64,000 nucleotides of DNA from Pseudoclavibacter chungangensis. Its GTDB lineage: Bacteria > Actinomycetota > Actinomycetes > Actinomycetales > Microbacteriaceae. The stretch spans positions 2,914,001 to 2,978,000 of the forward strand of contig NZ_JACCFV010000001.1 of the NCBI RefSeq assembly GCF_013410545.1, in the 5' to 3' direction. Position 1 is the stretch's first letter, and every line of letters begins with the position of its first letter. Shown here one piece after another: positions 24,820 to 33,429 of this stretch. Both the position numbers and the translations under genes were made by a program. The notes under the pieces were generated by a model, which saw only the letters and a list, made by a program, of their open reading frames with translations, searched no databases and was not told the DNA's origin.

Positions 24820-26124
24820 TCACACGTCGCGGCGTCGGCCGAGGAAGCGGGCACCGACGACCACGCCGGCCCCGGCGAGGGCGACGAGCAGTCCGAGACC
24901 GGCGATGCCGAAAACATCATCGGCGCCCGTCTGGGCGAGCGAGCCCTTGTCGGTCTTGCCGCCACCGGTCGAGGTACCGCCGTTCGAGCCGGAGCCCGCC
25001 GGGGTCGCGTCGATCGTGAAGCCGAATTCGGCGGACTGGATCGGAGCCGGATCCCCCGGGGTGACCTCACGGGACTCGTTCGAGCCGTCCGAGGAACCGT
25101 CGTCGGCGGTGCCGTCCTCCGCGGGCGCCTCCCCGTTCGTCCCCTCGTCGCTCCCCGTGGCGCCGTCGGTCTCGGTCGGCGCGGGGTCCTCGGCGGGCGG
25201 CGTGGCGACCTCGACCGGGATCGTCTGACCGTCCTTCGTGCGGACCGTCACCGAGTAGGCACCGGTCGGCCAGTCGCCGGAGTAGGTGATGACACCCGCG
25301 TACGTTCCGTCGGCACCGGGAACGATCGGTTCGAGCGACGAGAACTCCGCGACCGTGCCGTCGGGGAGGGTGAGCACGAGCTCCACCTCGACGCCGGGCG
25401 TGAAGCCCGAGAGCTGGTAGCCGACACCGTTCGCGGCCGCCTCAGCCGCCGAGTAGTTCGTGGAGTCGGCCCACGCGGTCGGAGGACCGAAGTCGACGGA
25501 GGGAGCGGGCTCGCTCGGCGGCGTCGTGTCGACGGGTGCCGGGGTGCCCGTCTCGGTCGTCGTGGGCTCGGGCGTGGCCGTCTCGGTCTCCGTCGGGGTC
25601 GGCGTGGCCGTCTCGGTCTCCGTCGCCGTCGGGGTCGGCGTGGCCGTCTCGGTCTCGGTCGCCGTCGGCGTGGCCGTCTCGGTCTCCGTCTCCGTGGGCT
25701 CCGGCGTCGCGTCCGCGACGTCGAGACTGAACGAGGCCTTGATGTCGTCGGATTCGAAGACGGTGATCGAGTAGGTGCCGGGAACGAGGGCGTCCGCCAC
25801 GTCGAGATCGGCCGCCACGGAGCCGTCGTCACCGACCGTCACCGACTCGGTCTTCCACGACCAGTTCGTGTCACCCGACGGGTCCTCGACCTGGACGTAG
25901 ACGACGTTCCCGGGCGTGAACCCCGACGCCTCGACGGGGATGACCTCCGTGTCGGTCGTGACATCGCTCGCCGAGGTCGATGCCGACGCGCCACCCTCGT
26001 CGACGGTGGCGGGGGAGGCGAACGACGGGGCTGCCGCGATCGCGACACCACCGGCGACGACACTGAACGCGACCGCGATCGCGGCCGCTCGGGCGCGGGC
26101 TGAGGAGAAACGATCAGGAAGCAT
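24820..26124 (-). CDS. LAQTG-anchored surface protein with Thr-Glu-Pro repeat stalk, paralog 3
   Basis: 434 residues. Signal peptide (about 1-37), a first beta-rich domain (VEASGFTPGNVVYVQVEDP), a 60-residue stalk of ETETATPT units (bases about 25560-25700), a second similar domain (LSGFTPGVEVELVLTLPDG), acidic linker, LAQTG, the family's ADDVFGIAGLGLLV helix and tail GRRRDV. The two domains resemble each other and the single domains of paralogs 1 and 2. An AT-rich 130-base stretch lies upstream of the start. No gene is seen in the 254 bases between it and paralog 2. Confidence 0.85.
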   Translation of the reverse strand: MLPDRFSSARARAAAIAVAFSVVAGGVAIAAAPSFASPATVDEGGASASTSASDVTTDTEVIPVEASGFTPGNVVYVQVEDPSGDTNWSWKTESVTVGDDGSVAADLDVADALVPGTYSITVFESDDIKASFSLDVADATPEPTETETETATPTATETETATPTPTATETETATPTPTETETATPEPTTTETGTPAPVDTTPPSEPAPSVDFGPPTAWADSTNYSAAEAAANGVGYQLSGFTPGVEVELVLTLPDGTVAEFSSLEPIVPGADGTYAGVITYSGDWPTGAYSVTVRTKDGQTIPVEVATPPAEDPAPTETDGATGSDEGTNGEAPAEDGTADDGSSDGSNESREVTPGDPAPIQSAEFGFTIDATPAGSGSNGGTSTGGGKTDKGSLAQTGADDVFGIAGLGLLVALAGAGVVVGARFLGRRRDV

Positions 26125-26261
26125 GCAGGCACGCTAACACGATTTTCACTTGAGTCACAGAAGTAACATCAATTTACTTGTGTTTCGTTTTGGCAACAGA
26201 CGCCCCTTCTTTCCCTCGCGCACCAGCTGCGGACGCCGCCGCGCGCCCCGGACGCACGAAA
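26125..26261. other. AT-rich upstream region of surface protein paralog 3
   Basis: The part up to about 26215 is unusually AT-rich for this DNA (for example CACTTGAGTCACAGAAGTAA), consistent with a regulated promoter for the minus-strand surface gene. No unambiguous -35/-10 pair was chosen. Confidence 0.4.
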
Positions 26262-26298
26262 CGGGGCGCCACCTCCCGGAAAGGGAGGTGGCGCCCCG
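26262..26298 (-). terminator. Terminator of the rplJ-rplL operon
   Basis: Perfect 16-bp stem (CGGGGCGCCACCTCCC with its complement) and 5-base loop, followed on the minus strand by TTTCGT; 40 bases past the rplL stop. Confidence 0.85.
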
Positions 26299-26337
26299 CG
26301 TGGCAGGAGTCGACGGATCGACCCGGACCGGACGAAC

Positions 26338-26727
26338 CTACTTGAGGGTCACCGTGGCGCCGGCGGCCTCGAGGGCCTCCTTGGCCTTCTCGGCCGCTTC
26401 CTTGTTGACGCCCTCGAGAACGGGCTTCGGGGCACCGTCGACGAGCGCCTTCGCCTCGCCGAGACCGAGCGAGGTGAGGGTGCGCACCTCCTTGATGACC
26501 TGGATCTTCTTGTCGCCGGCCGACTCGAGGATGACGTCGAACTCGTCCTTCTCCTCCTCGGCGGCGGGGGCGTCGCCACCCGCGGCGGGGGCGGCCCCGG
26601 CGACCGCGACGGGCGCGGCGGCGGTGACCTCGAAGACCTCTTCGAACTTCTTCACGAACTCGCTGAGCTCGATGAGCGTGAGCTCCTTGAACTGCTCGAT
26701 GAGCTCGTCAGCGGTGAGCTTTGCCAT
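26338..26727 (-). CDS. rplL: Ribosomal protein bL12 (L7/L12)
   Basis: 129 residues. N-terminal dimerisation helices ([25 protein letters not shown]), an Ala-rich hinge and the conserved C-terminal factor-binding domain ([20 protein letters not shown]). Multicopy stalk protein that recruits elongation factors. A GGAGAATCCCC ribosome site precedes the ATG. 39 bases downstream of rplJ. Confidence 0.98.
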   Translation of the reverse strand: MAKLTADELIEQFKELTLIELSEFVKKFEEVFEVTAAAPVAVAGAAPAAGGDAPAAEEEKDEFDVILESAGDKKIQVIKEVRTLTSLGLGEAKALVDGAPKPVLEGVNKEAAEKAKEALEAAGATVTLK

Positions 26728-26766
26728 GGGGATTCTCCTTGTGTGTTGGTTCCGAGCCGCCGAACG

Positions 26767-27282
26767 CTAGTTCGCGGACTCCTGCTTCTCGCGCAGCGCG
26801 TCGACCGTGCGAACGGCCTTCGACGCCGGGGCGGTGAACATGTATGCGGCGCCGTACAGCGAGGCCTTGAACGCGCCGGCGAGCTTGCCGAGCAGCGTTT
26901 CGCGGGACTCGAGGTCGGCGAGCTTGTTGACCTCTTCCGGGGTGAGCGGCTTCCCATCGAAGAAACCGCCCTTGACCACCAGGAGAGGGTTGTCCTTGGT
27001 GAAGTTGCGCAGCGCCTTGGCCACGGCGACGGCGTCGCCGTGCACGAACGCGATCGCGCTCGGGCCGACGAGTTCGTCGTCGAAGGCCGTGATCCCGGCG
27101 TTGTTCGCCGCGATCTTGGTCAGCGTATTCTTCACCACGGCGTACGTGGCGTCCTCACGGATCGAATCGCGCAGCTGCTTGAGCTGCGCGACCGTGAGGC
27201 CGCGGTACTCGGTCAGCAGAACGGCGCTCGAGTCACGGAACTTGTCCGTGAGCTCGGCGATCGTCGCCTCCTTGGTCGCCAT
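26767..27282 (-). CDS. rplJ: Ribosomal protein uL10
   Basis: 171 residues starting MATKEATIAELTDKF; anchors L12 dimers to the ribosome. The start at 27282 has GAGGAGA in front, so the longer frame to 27294 (MRRA...) is not used. Carries the usual L10 features (LTEYRGLTVAQLKQLR, VKNTLTKIAA, GGFFDGK). Expressed with rplL behind a structured leader. Confidence 0.98.
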   Translation of the reverse strand: MATKEATIAELTDKFRDSSAVLLTEYRGLTVAQLKQLRDSIREDATYAVVKNTLTKIAANNAGITAFDDELVGPSAIAFVHGDAVAVAKALRNFTKDNPLLVVKGGFFDGKPLTPEEVNKLADLESRETLLGKLAGAFKASLYGAAYMFTAPASKAVRTVDALREKQESAN

Positions 27283-27515
27283 GGCTCTCCTCATCTCAGT
27301 GTGTGCACGCCAGGGGCATCCGCCCCCGGCGCACCGCGGCCGAGCTCGCGCTCGCCCGGAAACGAGAAACGCTCCGGCGCAGACGGCCGGAGCGTTGGAG
27401 CGCGACCTCGGAAGGAGGACGCGACGAAGCTACGATCACCTGCGCGGGACGTTCACTCGGAACCTTCGCCCGATGCGCGCACGCGCGCACCAGGAACCAG
27501 CGGTCTAGGGCTGCG
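27283..27515 (-). promoter_or_regulatory. rplJ leader (L10-leader-like) with attenuator hairpin
   Basis: A roughly 230-base GC-rich leader precedes rplJ. Near its middle lies a perfect 11-bp stem (27368-27378 with 27386-27396) followed on the minus strand by TTTCTCGTTT, a terminator inside the leader. Upstream, CAGACCGCTGG...CGCGCAGGTGATCG resembles the protein-binding part of L10 leaders, by which the L10-L12 complex represses its own synthesis. The covariance match was not tested. Confidence 0.55.
27368..27396 (-). terminator. Attenuator-type terminator in the rplJ leader
   Basis: AACGCTCCGGC stem, 7-base loop, T-rich tail on the minus strand; located about 85 bases before the rplJ start. 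Confidence 0.6.
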
Positions 27516-27704
27516 TCGATGCTACGCCGCCCGCCCCGCGAATGCAAGCGGCCACGACGCGCCGCCCCGTCGGGGCCGGACACCGGACGACGGACCCCGG
27601 ACGTTCGACGGGCGACTACCGGCGGGCCACCCCGCCACGGTAGCGTCGGACTCCCGTTGGAGCGGGTGTCCACCGCGGACCGCCCGCACGTCGAAAGGAT
27701 CGCG

Positions 27705-28736
27705 ATGACCGCTGTCGTGTCGCTCACCGCCGCCCCCGTCATCGACCGGACCTACTTCGTCGACACCTTCGACGAGGGCAAGGTGAACCGTGCGACCGAC
27801 CAGCAGGAGTTCCTGAGCGGGAAGGGCCTGAACGTCTCGCGCACGCTCCGCCTCGGCGGCGTCCCGACCTCCGCGGTCCTCCCCATCGGACGCGACGACG
27901 AGCACCTCCTCTTCCGCACGCCGCACCCCCACATCCTGCGCATCCTGCGCATCCCGGGACGCATGCGCGTCAACACCGCCATCCTCGAGCCCGGTGGCCG
28001 CACGACGAACGTGAACCAGAACCCCGTTCCGATCCCCGAGGCGGACTGGCAGGAGACGATCGACATGACTGTCCGCGAGATCGAAGCGCTCGGTGCCGAC
28101 TGGCTCGTCGTGTCGGGCGCGGTCCCCAAGGTGGCCGAGACGGGCGAGGCACTCGACTTCACGCGACTTTTCCGCGAGGCCCGACGCCTCGGCACCCGCA
28201 TCGCGCTCGACTCGTCGGGCACCTCGCTCGACGTCCTCGTCCGCAGCGGCTACATCAACCTCGTGAAGCCGAACGCCGACGAGCTCGCGACCATGGTCGG
28301 TCGGCACCTGACGACGTTCGGCGAGGTGCTCGACGCGGCCAGGCACCTCATCGACGAGTGCGGTCTCGAGGTCGCTCTCGTCTCGCTCGGCGGCGACGGT
28401 GCACTCGCGATCACGCGCGACGTCGCCTGGCACGGTTACGCGGTCGCACCACGCATCGTCAACACGACGGGCGCCGGCGACGCGACGCTCGCGGGCTTTG
28501 TCGGCAACTCGATCCAGGGTGCCGGCCGGACCGGCGGGCGAGCGGACTTCGGCCAACTCCCGCAGTTGCTCGTCAAGCGCGGCCTCGCCGCGGCGGTCGA
28601 GTACGGCGCGCTCGCCGTCTCGGTGCCGACGACGATCATCGACTCGTTCGACGAACTCCCCGAGGCCGTCATCGAGACCCCGGACCCCGAGCGTCTCCTG
28701 TCGGAGCCGACGAAGTTCCTGACGCCCCGTCCCTGA
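27705..28736 (+). CDS. PfkB-family sugar kinase (1-phosphofructokinase-like)
   Basis: 343 residues from ATG 27705 with AAAGGA upstream. Ribokinase-fold with the N-terminal FLSGKGLNVSRTL glycine motif and the C-terminal PfkB signature NTTGAGDATLAGF holding the catalytic Asp. The pattern VNRATDQQEFLSGKG is closest to the 1-phosphofructokinase/tagatose-6-phosphate kinase branch, but no PTS or other sugar genes lie next to it, so the substrate is not fixed. The region 27516-27704 upstream has no recognised feature. Confidence 0.85.
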   Translation: MTAVVSLTAAPVIDRTYFVDTFDEGKVNRATDQQEFLSGKGLNVSRTLRLGGVPTSAVLPIGRDDEHLLFRTPHPHILRILRIPGRMRVNTAILEPGGRTTNVNQNPVPIPEADWQETIDMTVREIEALGADWLVVSGAVPKVAETGEALDFTRLFREARRLGTRIALDSSGTSLDVLVRSGYINLVKPNADELATMVGRHLTTFGEVLDAARHLIDECGLEVALVSLGGDGALAITRDVAWHGYAVAPRIVNTTGAGDATLAGFVGNSIQGAGRTGGRADFGQLPQLLVKRGLAAAVEYGALAVSVPTTIIDSFDELPEAVIETPDPERLLSEPTKFLTPRP

Positions 28737-28819
28737 CGACACGCCACCCGGCACCGCCGCGGTGGCGTGGAACGCGTTGCGCCACGGCCTGTCCGACGGG
28801 CGGCGTCCGTGGGCTGCGC

Positions 28820-28825
28820 CACAAT
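28820..28825 (+). promoter_or_regulatory. -10 box of leaderless promoter for the YqaJ-type nuclease
   Basis: CACAAT ends 6 bases before the GTG at 28832; no ribosome site is present. Confidence 0.55.
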
Positions 28826-28831
28826 GGTCGG

Positions 28832-29605
28832 GTGGTCGCCTTCCTTCCCTCGTCGGACGCGCTCGCCGGCGTCGCGCCGGTCGGGCACGTCGATCGTCGC
28901 GACCCCGAGCTGTTCCGCCCCGCCGCGCTCACCGCGTTCGCCCGGCCCGAGACGAGCCCGCACCCCGGTCCCGTCGCGCCCGCCGCACCGAGCGTCTGGA
29001 ACCCGGCCGCGTGCGTCACCGACGTGGCCCCACCACCGCACCTGCGTCGCGTGCTCGCCGATTCCAACGACCGGGCGGCCTGGCTGCGGGCGCGGACGAT
29101 CGGCGTCACGGCGAGTGACGCGGCTCGGCTCGCCACGCCGAACTCGGTCAAGCAGGTCGCTCGCGACAAGCTCGCCGGCTCGGGATTCAGTGGCAACGCC
29201 TACACGGAGTTCGGTCGGCAGCGCGAGCCCGAGATCGCGGCCTGGGTGCTCGAACGGCACGGGATCGAGGCGTGCGGGCTTCTCTTCCACGCGGAGCGGT
29301 CCAACCTGCACCTCGCGACGCCCGACGGTCTGCACTGCGACGAGGACGGGCACGTGCTGCTCGCCGAGATCAAGACGACCAACAAGCCGTGGTCGCGCAT
29401 CCCGCGTCACTACCTGCGCCAGGTGTGGTGGCAGCAGTACGTGCTCGGCGCCGAGCGCACGCTGTTCGTGTGGGAGCGTCACGAGAACTTCGTCGTGAAG
29501 GACGCCGAGCCCCGCTGCGTCTGGATCGATCGCGACGAGCACGAGATCGGGCGCCTCGTCACGCTCGCCGATCAGGTGCTCGAGCTCATGTCGATGTACG
29601 AGTGA
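28832..29605 (+). CDS. YqaJ-type (phage recombinase-like) PD-(D/E)XK nuclease
   Basis: 257 residues. After a 70-residue Pro-rich start, the domain begins WLRARTIGVTASDAARLATPNS and holds the nuclease core: E of FGRQREPEIAAW, D of ATPDGLH and the EIK motif in VLLAEIKTTNK, then a Trp/Tyr-rich HYLRQVWWQQYVLG helix. Phage YqaJ/lambda-Exo enzymes resect DNA 5' to 3' for recombination; here it stands alone without a RecT-like partner, so it is probably a chromosomal member of unknown duty. The GTG at 28832 is 6 bases from a CACAAT box (leaderless). Confidence 0.8.
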   Translation: MVAFLPSSDALAGVAPVGHVDRRDPELFRPAALTAFARPETSPHPGPVAPAAPSVWNPAACVTDVAPPPHLRRVLADSNDRAAWLRARTIGVTASDAARLATPNSVKQVARDKLAGSGFSGNAYTEFGRQREPEIAAWVLERHGIEACGLLFHAERSNLHLATPDGLHCDEDGHVLLAEIKTTNKPWSRIPRHYLRQVWWQQYVLGAERTLFVWERHENFVVKDAEPRCVWIDRDEHEIGRLVTLADQVLELMSMYE

Positions 29606-29956
29606 CTCGCGCGCCGACGCTCGCGACGAGCCCCGCCACCGACCGACACGCGGGACGCGTCGCGCGACGTCACGGCGCGACACGGCGCTCGCCCGCACGC
29701 GAGTCTTGGGATACGCTGGACGGCGTTCGGCGCCAATTCGGGCGCCGTGTCGGAACCTCTGTTCGAGTCCTCGGTTCCGTCTCGCACGACCGCCGCTCCA
29801 CGCCGTTCCAGGCGTCGAGCGCACCCCGACTTCTGCGCCGGTCGGCGAAACCAGTCGACCGGCATCCCGGCAGCTTCGCCGGGCCGTGCCGGGCACCCGT
29901 CCGGGACGGATCTTCACCCCGACGCACGACGTCGGGAGCTTGACTGAGGGAGACCC
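29606..29956 (+). promoter_or_regulatory. Promoter and long 5' leader of the cold-shock gene
   Basis: A TACGCT box (29712-29717) would start a transcript near 29724 and leave a leader of about 230 bases before the cold-shock ATG. Long structured leaders are usual for csp genes and act in temperature-dependent translation. The first 100 bases hold nothing recognised. Confidence 0.45.
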
Positions 29957-30163
29957 ATGACCACCGGAATCGTGAAGTGGTTCAACGCCGAAAAGGGATA
30001 CGGCTTCATCGCCCCCGAGGACGGCTCGGACGACGTGTTCGCGCACTTCCGCGCGATCGCCGGCAACGGCTACCGCTCGCTCGAGGAGAACCAGCGCGTC
30101 GAGTTCGACATCGCCCAGGGCCCCAAGGGCCTGCAGGCGGAGAACATCACCGTCATCTCCTAG
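29957..30163 (+). CDS. Cold-shock protein, CspA family
   Basis: 68 residues, a single cold-shock domain: [25 protein letters not shown] carries both RNP-like motifs (KGYGFI and DVFAHF). RNA chaperone binding single-stranded nucleic acid. GAGGGAG ribosome site 5 bases before the ATG; strong terminator right behind. Confidence 0.97.
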   Translation: MTTGIVKWFNAEKGYGFIAPEDGSDDVFAHFRAIAGNGYRSLEENQRVEFDIAQGPKGLQAENITVIS

Positions 30164-30180
30164 CGATTCGCTAGAACCAC

Positions 30181-30212
30181 TTCGGCCCCGCACGGCAACG
30201 TGCGGGGCCGAA
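30181..30212 (+). terminator. Terminator of the cold-shock gene
   Basis: 13-bp stem TTCGGCCCCGCAC with its complement around a 6-base loop, then CCGTTTCG. Confidence 0.85.
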
Positions 30213-30270
30213 GCCGTTTCGTCGCACCCTCGGCCGACCGTGCACTCCGGCGCGGAACAGCGTGGCGCGG

Positions 30271-30276
30271 AACAAT
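30271..30276 (+). promoter_or_regulatory. -10 box of leaderless promoter for the quinone oxidoreductase
   Basis: AACAAT ends 6 bases before the ATG at 30283. Confidence 0.55.
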
Positions 30277-30282
30277 GGGGTC

Positions 30283-31284
30283 ATGACCGATCCGTCGACG
30301 CTCCCTCCCCTGCCCGAGACCATGCGTGCCGCCGTCGTGACCTCCGCAGGCGGTCCCGAGGTGATCGAGTTGCAGGACCTCGCGCTTCCTGCGCAGATCA
30401 ACTCCGACACGCTCGTGCGCGTGCACGCCGCGGGGGTCAATCCGATCGACTGGAAGACGCGGGAGGGTCGCGGCGCCGCGCTGCCGGCGTACCCCTGGGT
30501 GCTCGGCGGCGAGTTCTCGGGAACCGTCGTGCGGGCCTCGTACGAACTCGCCCCCTTCCAACCGGGCGACGAGGTCTTCGGGATGCTGCTCGTCCCCCGC
30601 TACCTCGGAGCGGACGCCGAGTACGTGTCCTGCCCGTTCATGAGCCTCGCGCGCAAGCCCGCGTCGCTCACGCATCTCGAGGCTGGTGCCGTGCCGCTCG
30701 CCGCACTCACGGCGTGGGCCGGCATCGTCGAGGCGGGACGCGTCCACACGGGTCAGCGCGTTCTCGTCCACGCCGGGGCGGGAGGCGTCGGTCACTTCGC
30801 CGTCCAGCTCGCACACCACTACGGCGCCCACGTCGTCGCGACCGCATCGGCCCGCAACCACGACTGGGTGCGCGAACTCGGCGCGGACCAGGTGATCGAC
30901 TACACCGCCGACCGCTTCGAGGAAGCGATCGACGCACCCGTCGATCTCGTGCTCGATCTCATCGGCGACGTGCAGGCCGAGACCGGGACGCGCTCGCTCG
31001 ATCCACGCGTGCTGCGCGACGGCGGTACCTACATCTGCGTCCCGACGGGCGCCTTCCCCGGCATGCACGCGGCGATCGCCGCGCAGGACCGCGATCTCGT
31101 GGGATCGACGCTCAAGCTCTCCCCCGACGGACGAGCGCTCGAGACGATCGCGATCCTCATCGATCAGGGCGATCTGCGCGTGCACGTCGATCGCGTGTTC
31201 CCGCTCGCCGCCACGGCCGAGGCACAGGTGCTCGTCGCGGACGGCCACGTCCGCGGCAAGGTCGTCCTCGACCTCGACGCGTGA
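30283..31284 (+). CDS. NADPH:quinone oxidoreductase-like enzyme (zinc-free MDR family)
   Basis: 333 residues. A GroES-like N-terminal half (VRVHAAGVNPIDWKTREG, without zinc ligands) and a Rossmann NAD(P) domain with VLVHAGAGGVGHFAVQLA. Such enzymes reduce quinones or enones with NADPH in the cytosol. ATG 30283 was preferred over a GTG at 30262 because AACAAT lies 6 bases upstream. Converges with the ABC permease gene at 31336 across a shared terminator. Confidence 0.9.
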   Translation: MTDPSTLPPLPETMRAAVVTSAGGPEVIELQDLALPAQINSDTLVRVHAAGVNPIDWKTREGRGAALPAYPWVLGGEFSGTVVRASYELAPFQPGDEVFGMLLVPRYLGADAEYVSCPFMSLARKPASLTHLEAGAVPLAALTAWAGIVEAGRVHTGQRVLVHAGAGGVGHFAVQLAHHYGAHVVATASARNHDWVRELGADQVIDYTADRFEEAIDAPVDLVLDLIGDVQAETGTRSLDPRVLRDGGTYICVPTGAFPGMHAAIAAQDRDLVGSTLKLSPDGRALETIAILIDQGDLRVHVDRVFPLAATAEAQVLVADGHVRGKVVLDLDA

Positions 31285-31286
31285 CG

Positions 31287-31328
31287 AACGGCGTGGGCCC
31301 ACCCGATGACGGGTGGGCCCACGCCGTT
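31287..31328. terminator. Bidirectional terminator between convergent genes
   Basis: Perfect 18-bp stem AACGGCGTGGGCCCACCC with its complement around GATGAC, between the stops at 31284 (+) and 31336 (-). Confidence 0.85.
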
Positions 31329-31335
31329 GCGACCC

Positions 31336-32058
31336 TCAGCGCACGGGGGCGCGCCGGACGAGCAGCACCCAGGCCGCCGCACCCACGAGTGCGAGCAGCG
31401 CGAGCAGCGACATCCAGAGGCCCCACTGGGCGTCGACGACCCACGCGGCGACCTCGGGCCAGCTCCCGGCCAACGTCACGGCGCTGCTCCCGATGACGAC
31501 GGCGAGCACCCCGACGCCGATCACGAGCCACAGCACGAGCTGCCCGAAACGCTTCACGACGGTCGCCGAGGCCGCGCCGAGGAAGAGGAACGCACAGAGG
31601 AGCAGGAACGTCTGGACGAGCGTCCGCCACGGCGAGTCCATCCCCACCCACACGACGTCGAACATCCGCACGTGCAGCCCGTAGCCGTTCGTCGCGACCT
31701 CGAGCCAGTTGAGCAGCGTGATCACGATCGCGTACAGGGCGGCCGTCGCGAGGAAGACGACGCTCGTCCCGACGAGGAACTCGCGTCGCGTGAGGCCCAG
31801 GCCGAGCGAGAGCGGGAAGTACTGCGTCATGGCGCCCACGCCGACACCGATGAGGGGGCCCAGGATCGCCCACACGGCGCCGTTCCAACGCATTCCCTCG
31901 TTCATGGCGGCGAGGTCCTCGGCATCGTTCGTACTGATCGCGGCGATGAGGCCGACGATGAGGATGACGGCGAACGCGATCCCGCCGATCGCGAACGGGA
32001 ACAGATACGTGCCGAACGGATTGCGCGTGTGCAGGCGGACGACGGCGCGGATTCTCAT
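31336..32058 (-). CDS. ABC transporter permease subunit
   Basis: 240 residues with about six hydrophobic helices and short loops, no soluble domain. Its start overlaps the stop of the ATPase gene by four bases. Likely the membrane half of the exporter driven by the ATPase; substrate unknown. In other YtrA-controlled systems, such transporters respond to cell-wall-active antibiotics. Confidence 0.8.
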   Translation of the reverse strand: MRIRAVVRLHTRNPFGTYLFPFAIGGIAFAVILIVGLIAAISTNDAEDLAAMNEGMRWNGAVWAILGPLIGVGVGAMTQYFPLSLGLGLTRREFLVGTSVVFLATAALYAIVITLLNWLEVATNGYGLHVRMFDVVWVGMDSPWRTLVQTFLLLCAFLFLGAASATVVKRFGQLVLWLVIGVGVLAVVIGSSAVTLAGSWPEVAAWVVDAQWGLWMSLLALLALVGAAAWVLLVRRAPVR

Positions 32059-32966
32059 CGCCGGGCTCCCTTCGTGGTGGCCTCGCGAGCGGACTCGAGG
32101 TCGGTTGTGAGGTGGACGATGAGCGATTGGAGCGAGACGCGCCCCAGCTCGAGGCCGGCGGACTCCGCCTCGGCCCGCGAGGCGGGATCGAGCGGACCGA
32201 GGAGGGTCGCGCTCGCGAGACTCCCGAGTCGCTGCGTGTGGAGCAGCTCGCGGCCGACCGCGAACGCTTCGACGGCGTCGGAGCGCCCCGACACCTCGAA
32301 GGCGCGCTGTCCGAGCTCGTCGGCGTCGGCGTCGACGATGACTCGCCCCTCGTCGATGACGACGACGTGTTCGAGGAGGGCGGCGACCTCGTCGATCAGG
32401 TGCGTCGAGAGCAGCACCGTGCGCGGGTGCTCACCGAAGTCGGCCAACAGGTGGTCGTAGAAGCGCTGCCGGGCGACGGCGTCGAGGCCCAGGTACGGCT
32501 CGTCGAAGAAGGTCAGCTCCGCCCTGGAGGCCAATCCGACGATGATGCCGATCGCACTGAGCTGACCGCGCGAGAGCTTGCGGATGTTGCGGTCGAGGGG
32601 CAGTCGGAAGTCGTCGACGAGGCGCTCCTCGAACGCCGCGTCCCAGCTCGCGTGCAGTTCGCGCGCGACGGCGAGGACGTCCTTCGCCCGGTAGCCGTCG
32701 GGGTACTTCCGGCTCTCCTGGATGAAGCAGGTGCGCGAGAGGACCGCGGCGTCCTCGAACGGGTCGGCGCCGAAGACACGGGCGTCGCCGCCCGTCCGAA
32801 CCAGCTGACCCGTGAGCACCTGCATGAGCGTGGTCTTGCCCGCGCCGTTGCGGCCGAGCAGTCCGTGGATGCGGTTCGCGTCGAGGCGCAGGTCGACGCC
32901 GTCGAGCGCGTGGACACCGCCGCGGTAGTGCTTCGTGAGGCCGACGGCCTCGATGACGGTGGTCAT
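32055..32966 (-). CDS. ABC transporter ATPase
   Basis: 303 residues. Walker A GRNGAGKT at 38-45, signature LSRGQ (an R replaces the second G of LSGGQ), Walker B LTFFDEPYLGLD, and H-loop STH. The C-terminal 80 residues are an extra small domain as in YtrB/EcsA-like exporters. ATG 32966 overlaps the regulator's stop (four bases). Confidence 0.92.
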   Translation of the reverse strand: MTTVIEAVGLTKHYRGGVHALDGVDLRLDANRIHGLLGRNGAGKTTLMQVLTGQLVRTGGDARVFGADPFEDAAVLSRTCFIQESRKYPDGYRAKDVLAVARELHASWDAAFEERLVDDFRLPLDRNIRKLSRGQLSAIGIIVGLASRAELTFFDEPYLGLDAVARQRFYDHLLADFGEHPRTVLLSTHLIDEVAALLEHVVVIDEGRVIVDADADELGQRAFEVSGRSDAVEAFAVGRELLHTQRLGSLASATLLGPLDPASRAEAESAGLELGRVSLQSLIVHLTTDLESAREATTKGARR

Positions 32967-33319
32967 TTCGACTCCCTTTCGATGAGTGCGGTGAGCGCGG
33001 CGCGATCGATGCCGAGCTTCTGGGCCTCGCGCAGCATGGGGGCGACGAATTCGCTCGCGAACGTCTCGGTGCGGTCCACGACGAGCCGTTCGCGCGCGCC
33101 GTCGCTCACGAACATGCCGATCCCCCGTCGCTTGTGGAGGACCCCGCGGTCGACGAGGAGGTTGAGCCCCTTGCCCGCCGTCGCCGGATTGACGCGCAGG
33201 AACTGTGCGAGTTCGTTCGTCGAGGGCACGCCGTCGCCCTCCGGGTAGGTGCCGTCGAGCACCCCGTTCTCGATCTGCTCGGCGATCTGCACGAACAGCG
33301 GTTTCGTCTCGTCGAGCAT
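32963..33319 (-). CDS. GntR-family repressor, YtrA subfamily
   Basis: 118 residues: winged-helix DNA-binding domain (LFVQIAEQIENGVLDGTYPEGDG, PSTNELAQFLRVNPATAGKGL) with a short C-terminal helical dimer region of about 40 residues, the length of the YtrA branch. ATG 33319 follows GGGGGAG. First gene of the regulator-ATPase-permease operon and most likely its autorepressor through the operator at 33390-33415. Confidence 0.92.
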   Translation of the reverse strand: MLDETKPLFVQIAEQIENGVLDGTYPEGDGVPSTNELAQFLRVNPATAGKGLNLLVDRGVLHKRRGIGMFVSDGARERLVVDRTETFASEFVAPMLREAQKLGIDRAALTALIERESK

Positions 33320-33389
33320 CGCTCCCCCGTCGTGACTCTCGGGTCGTCGACCGCCGGGCAGGATGCTCGTCACGGTCGATCGACCTCAG

Positions 33390-33415
33390 TGGTTCATTAC
33401 CTGACTAATGAACCA
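33390..33415. promoter_or_regulatory. YtrA-type operator, perfect inverted repeat
   Basis: TGGTTCATTA, 6-base spacer, TAATGAACCA: 10-bp arms without mismatch. It covers the -10 region of the operon promoter and lies 71 bases before the regulator ATG. Confidence 0.85.
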
Positions 33416-33429
33416 TGTAACCCGTCGAT

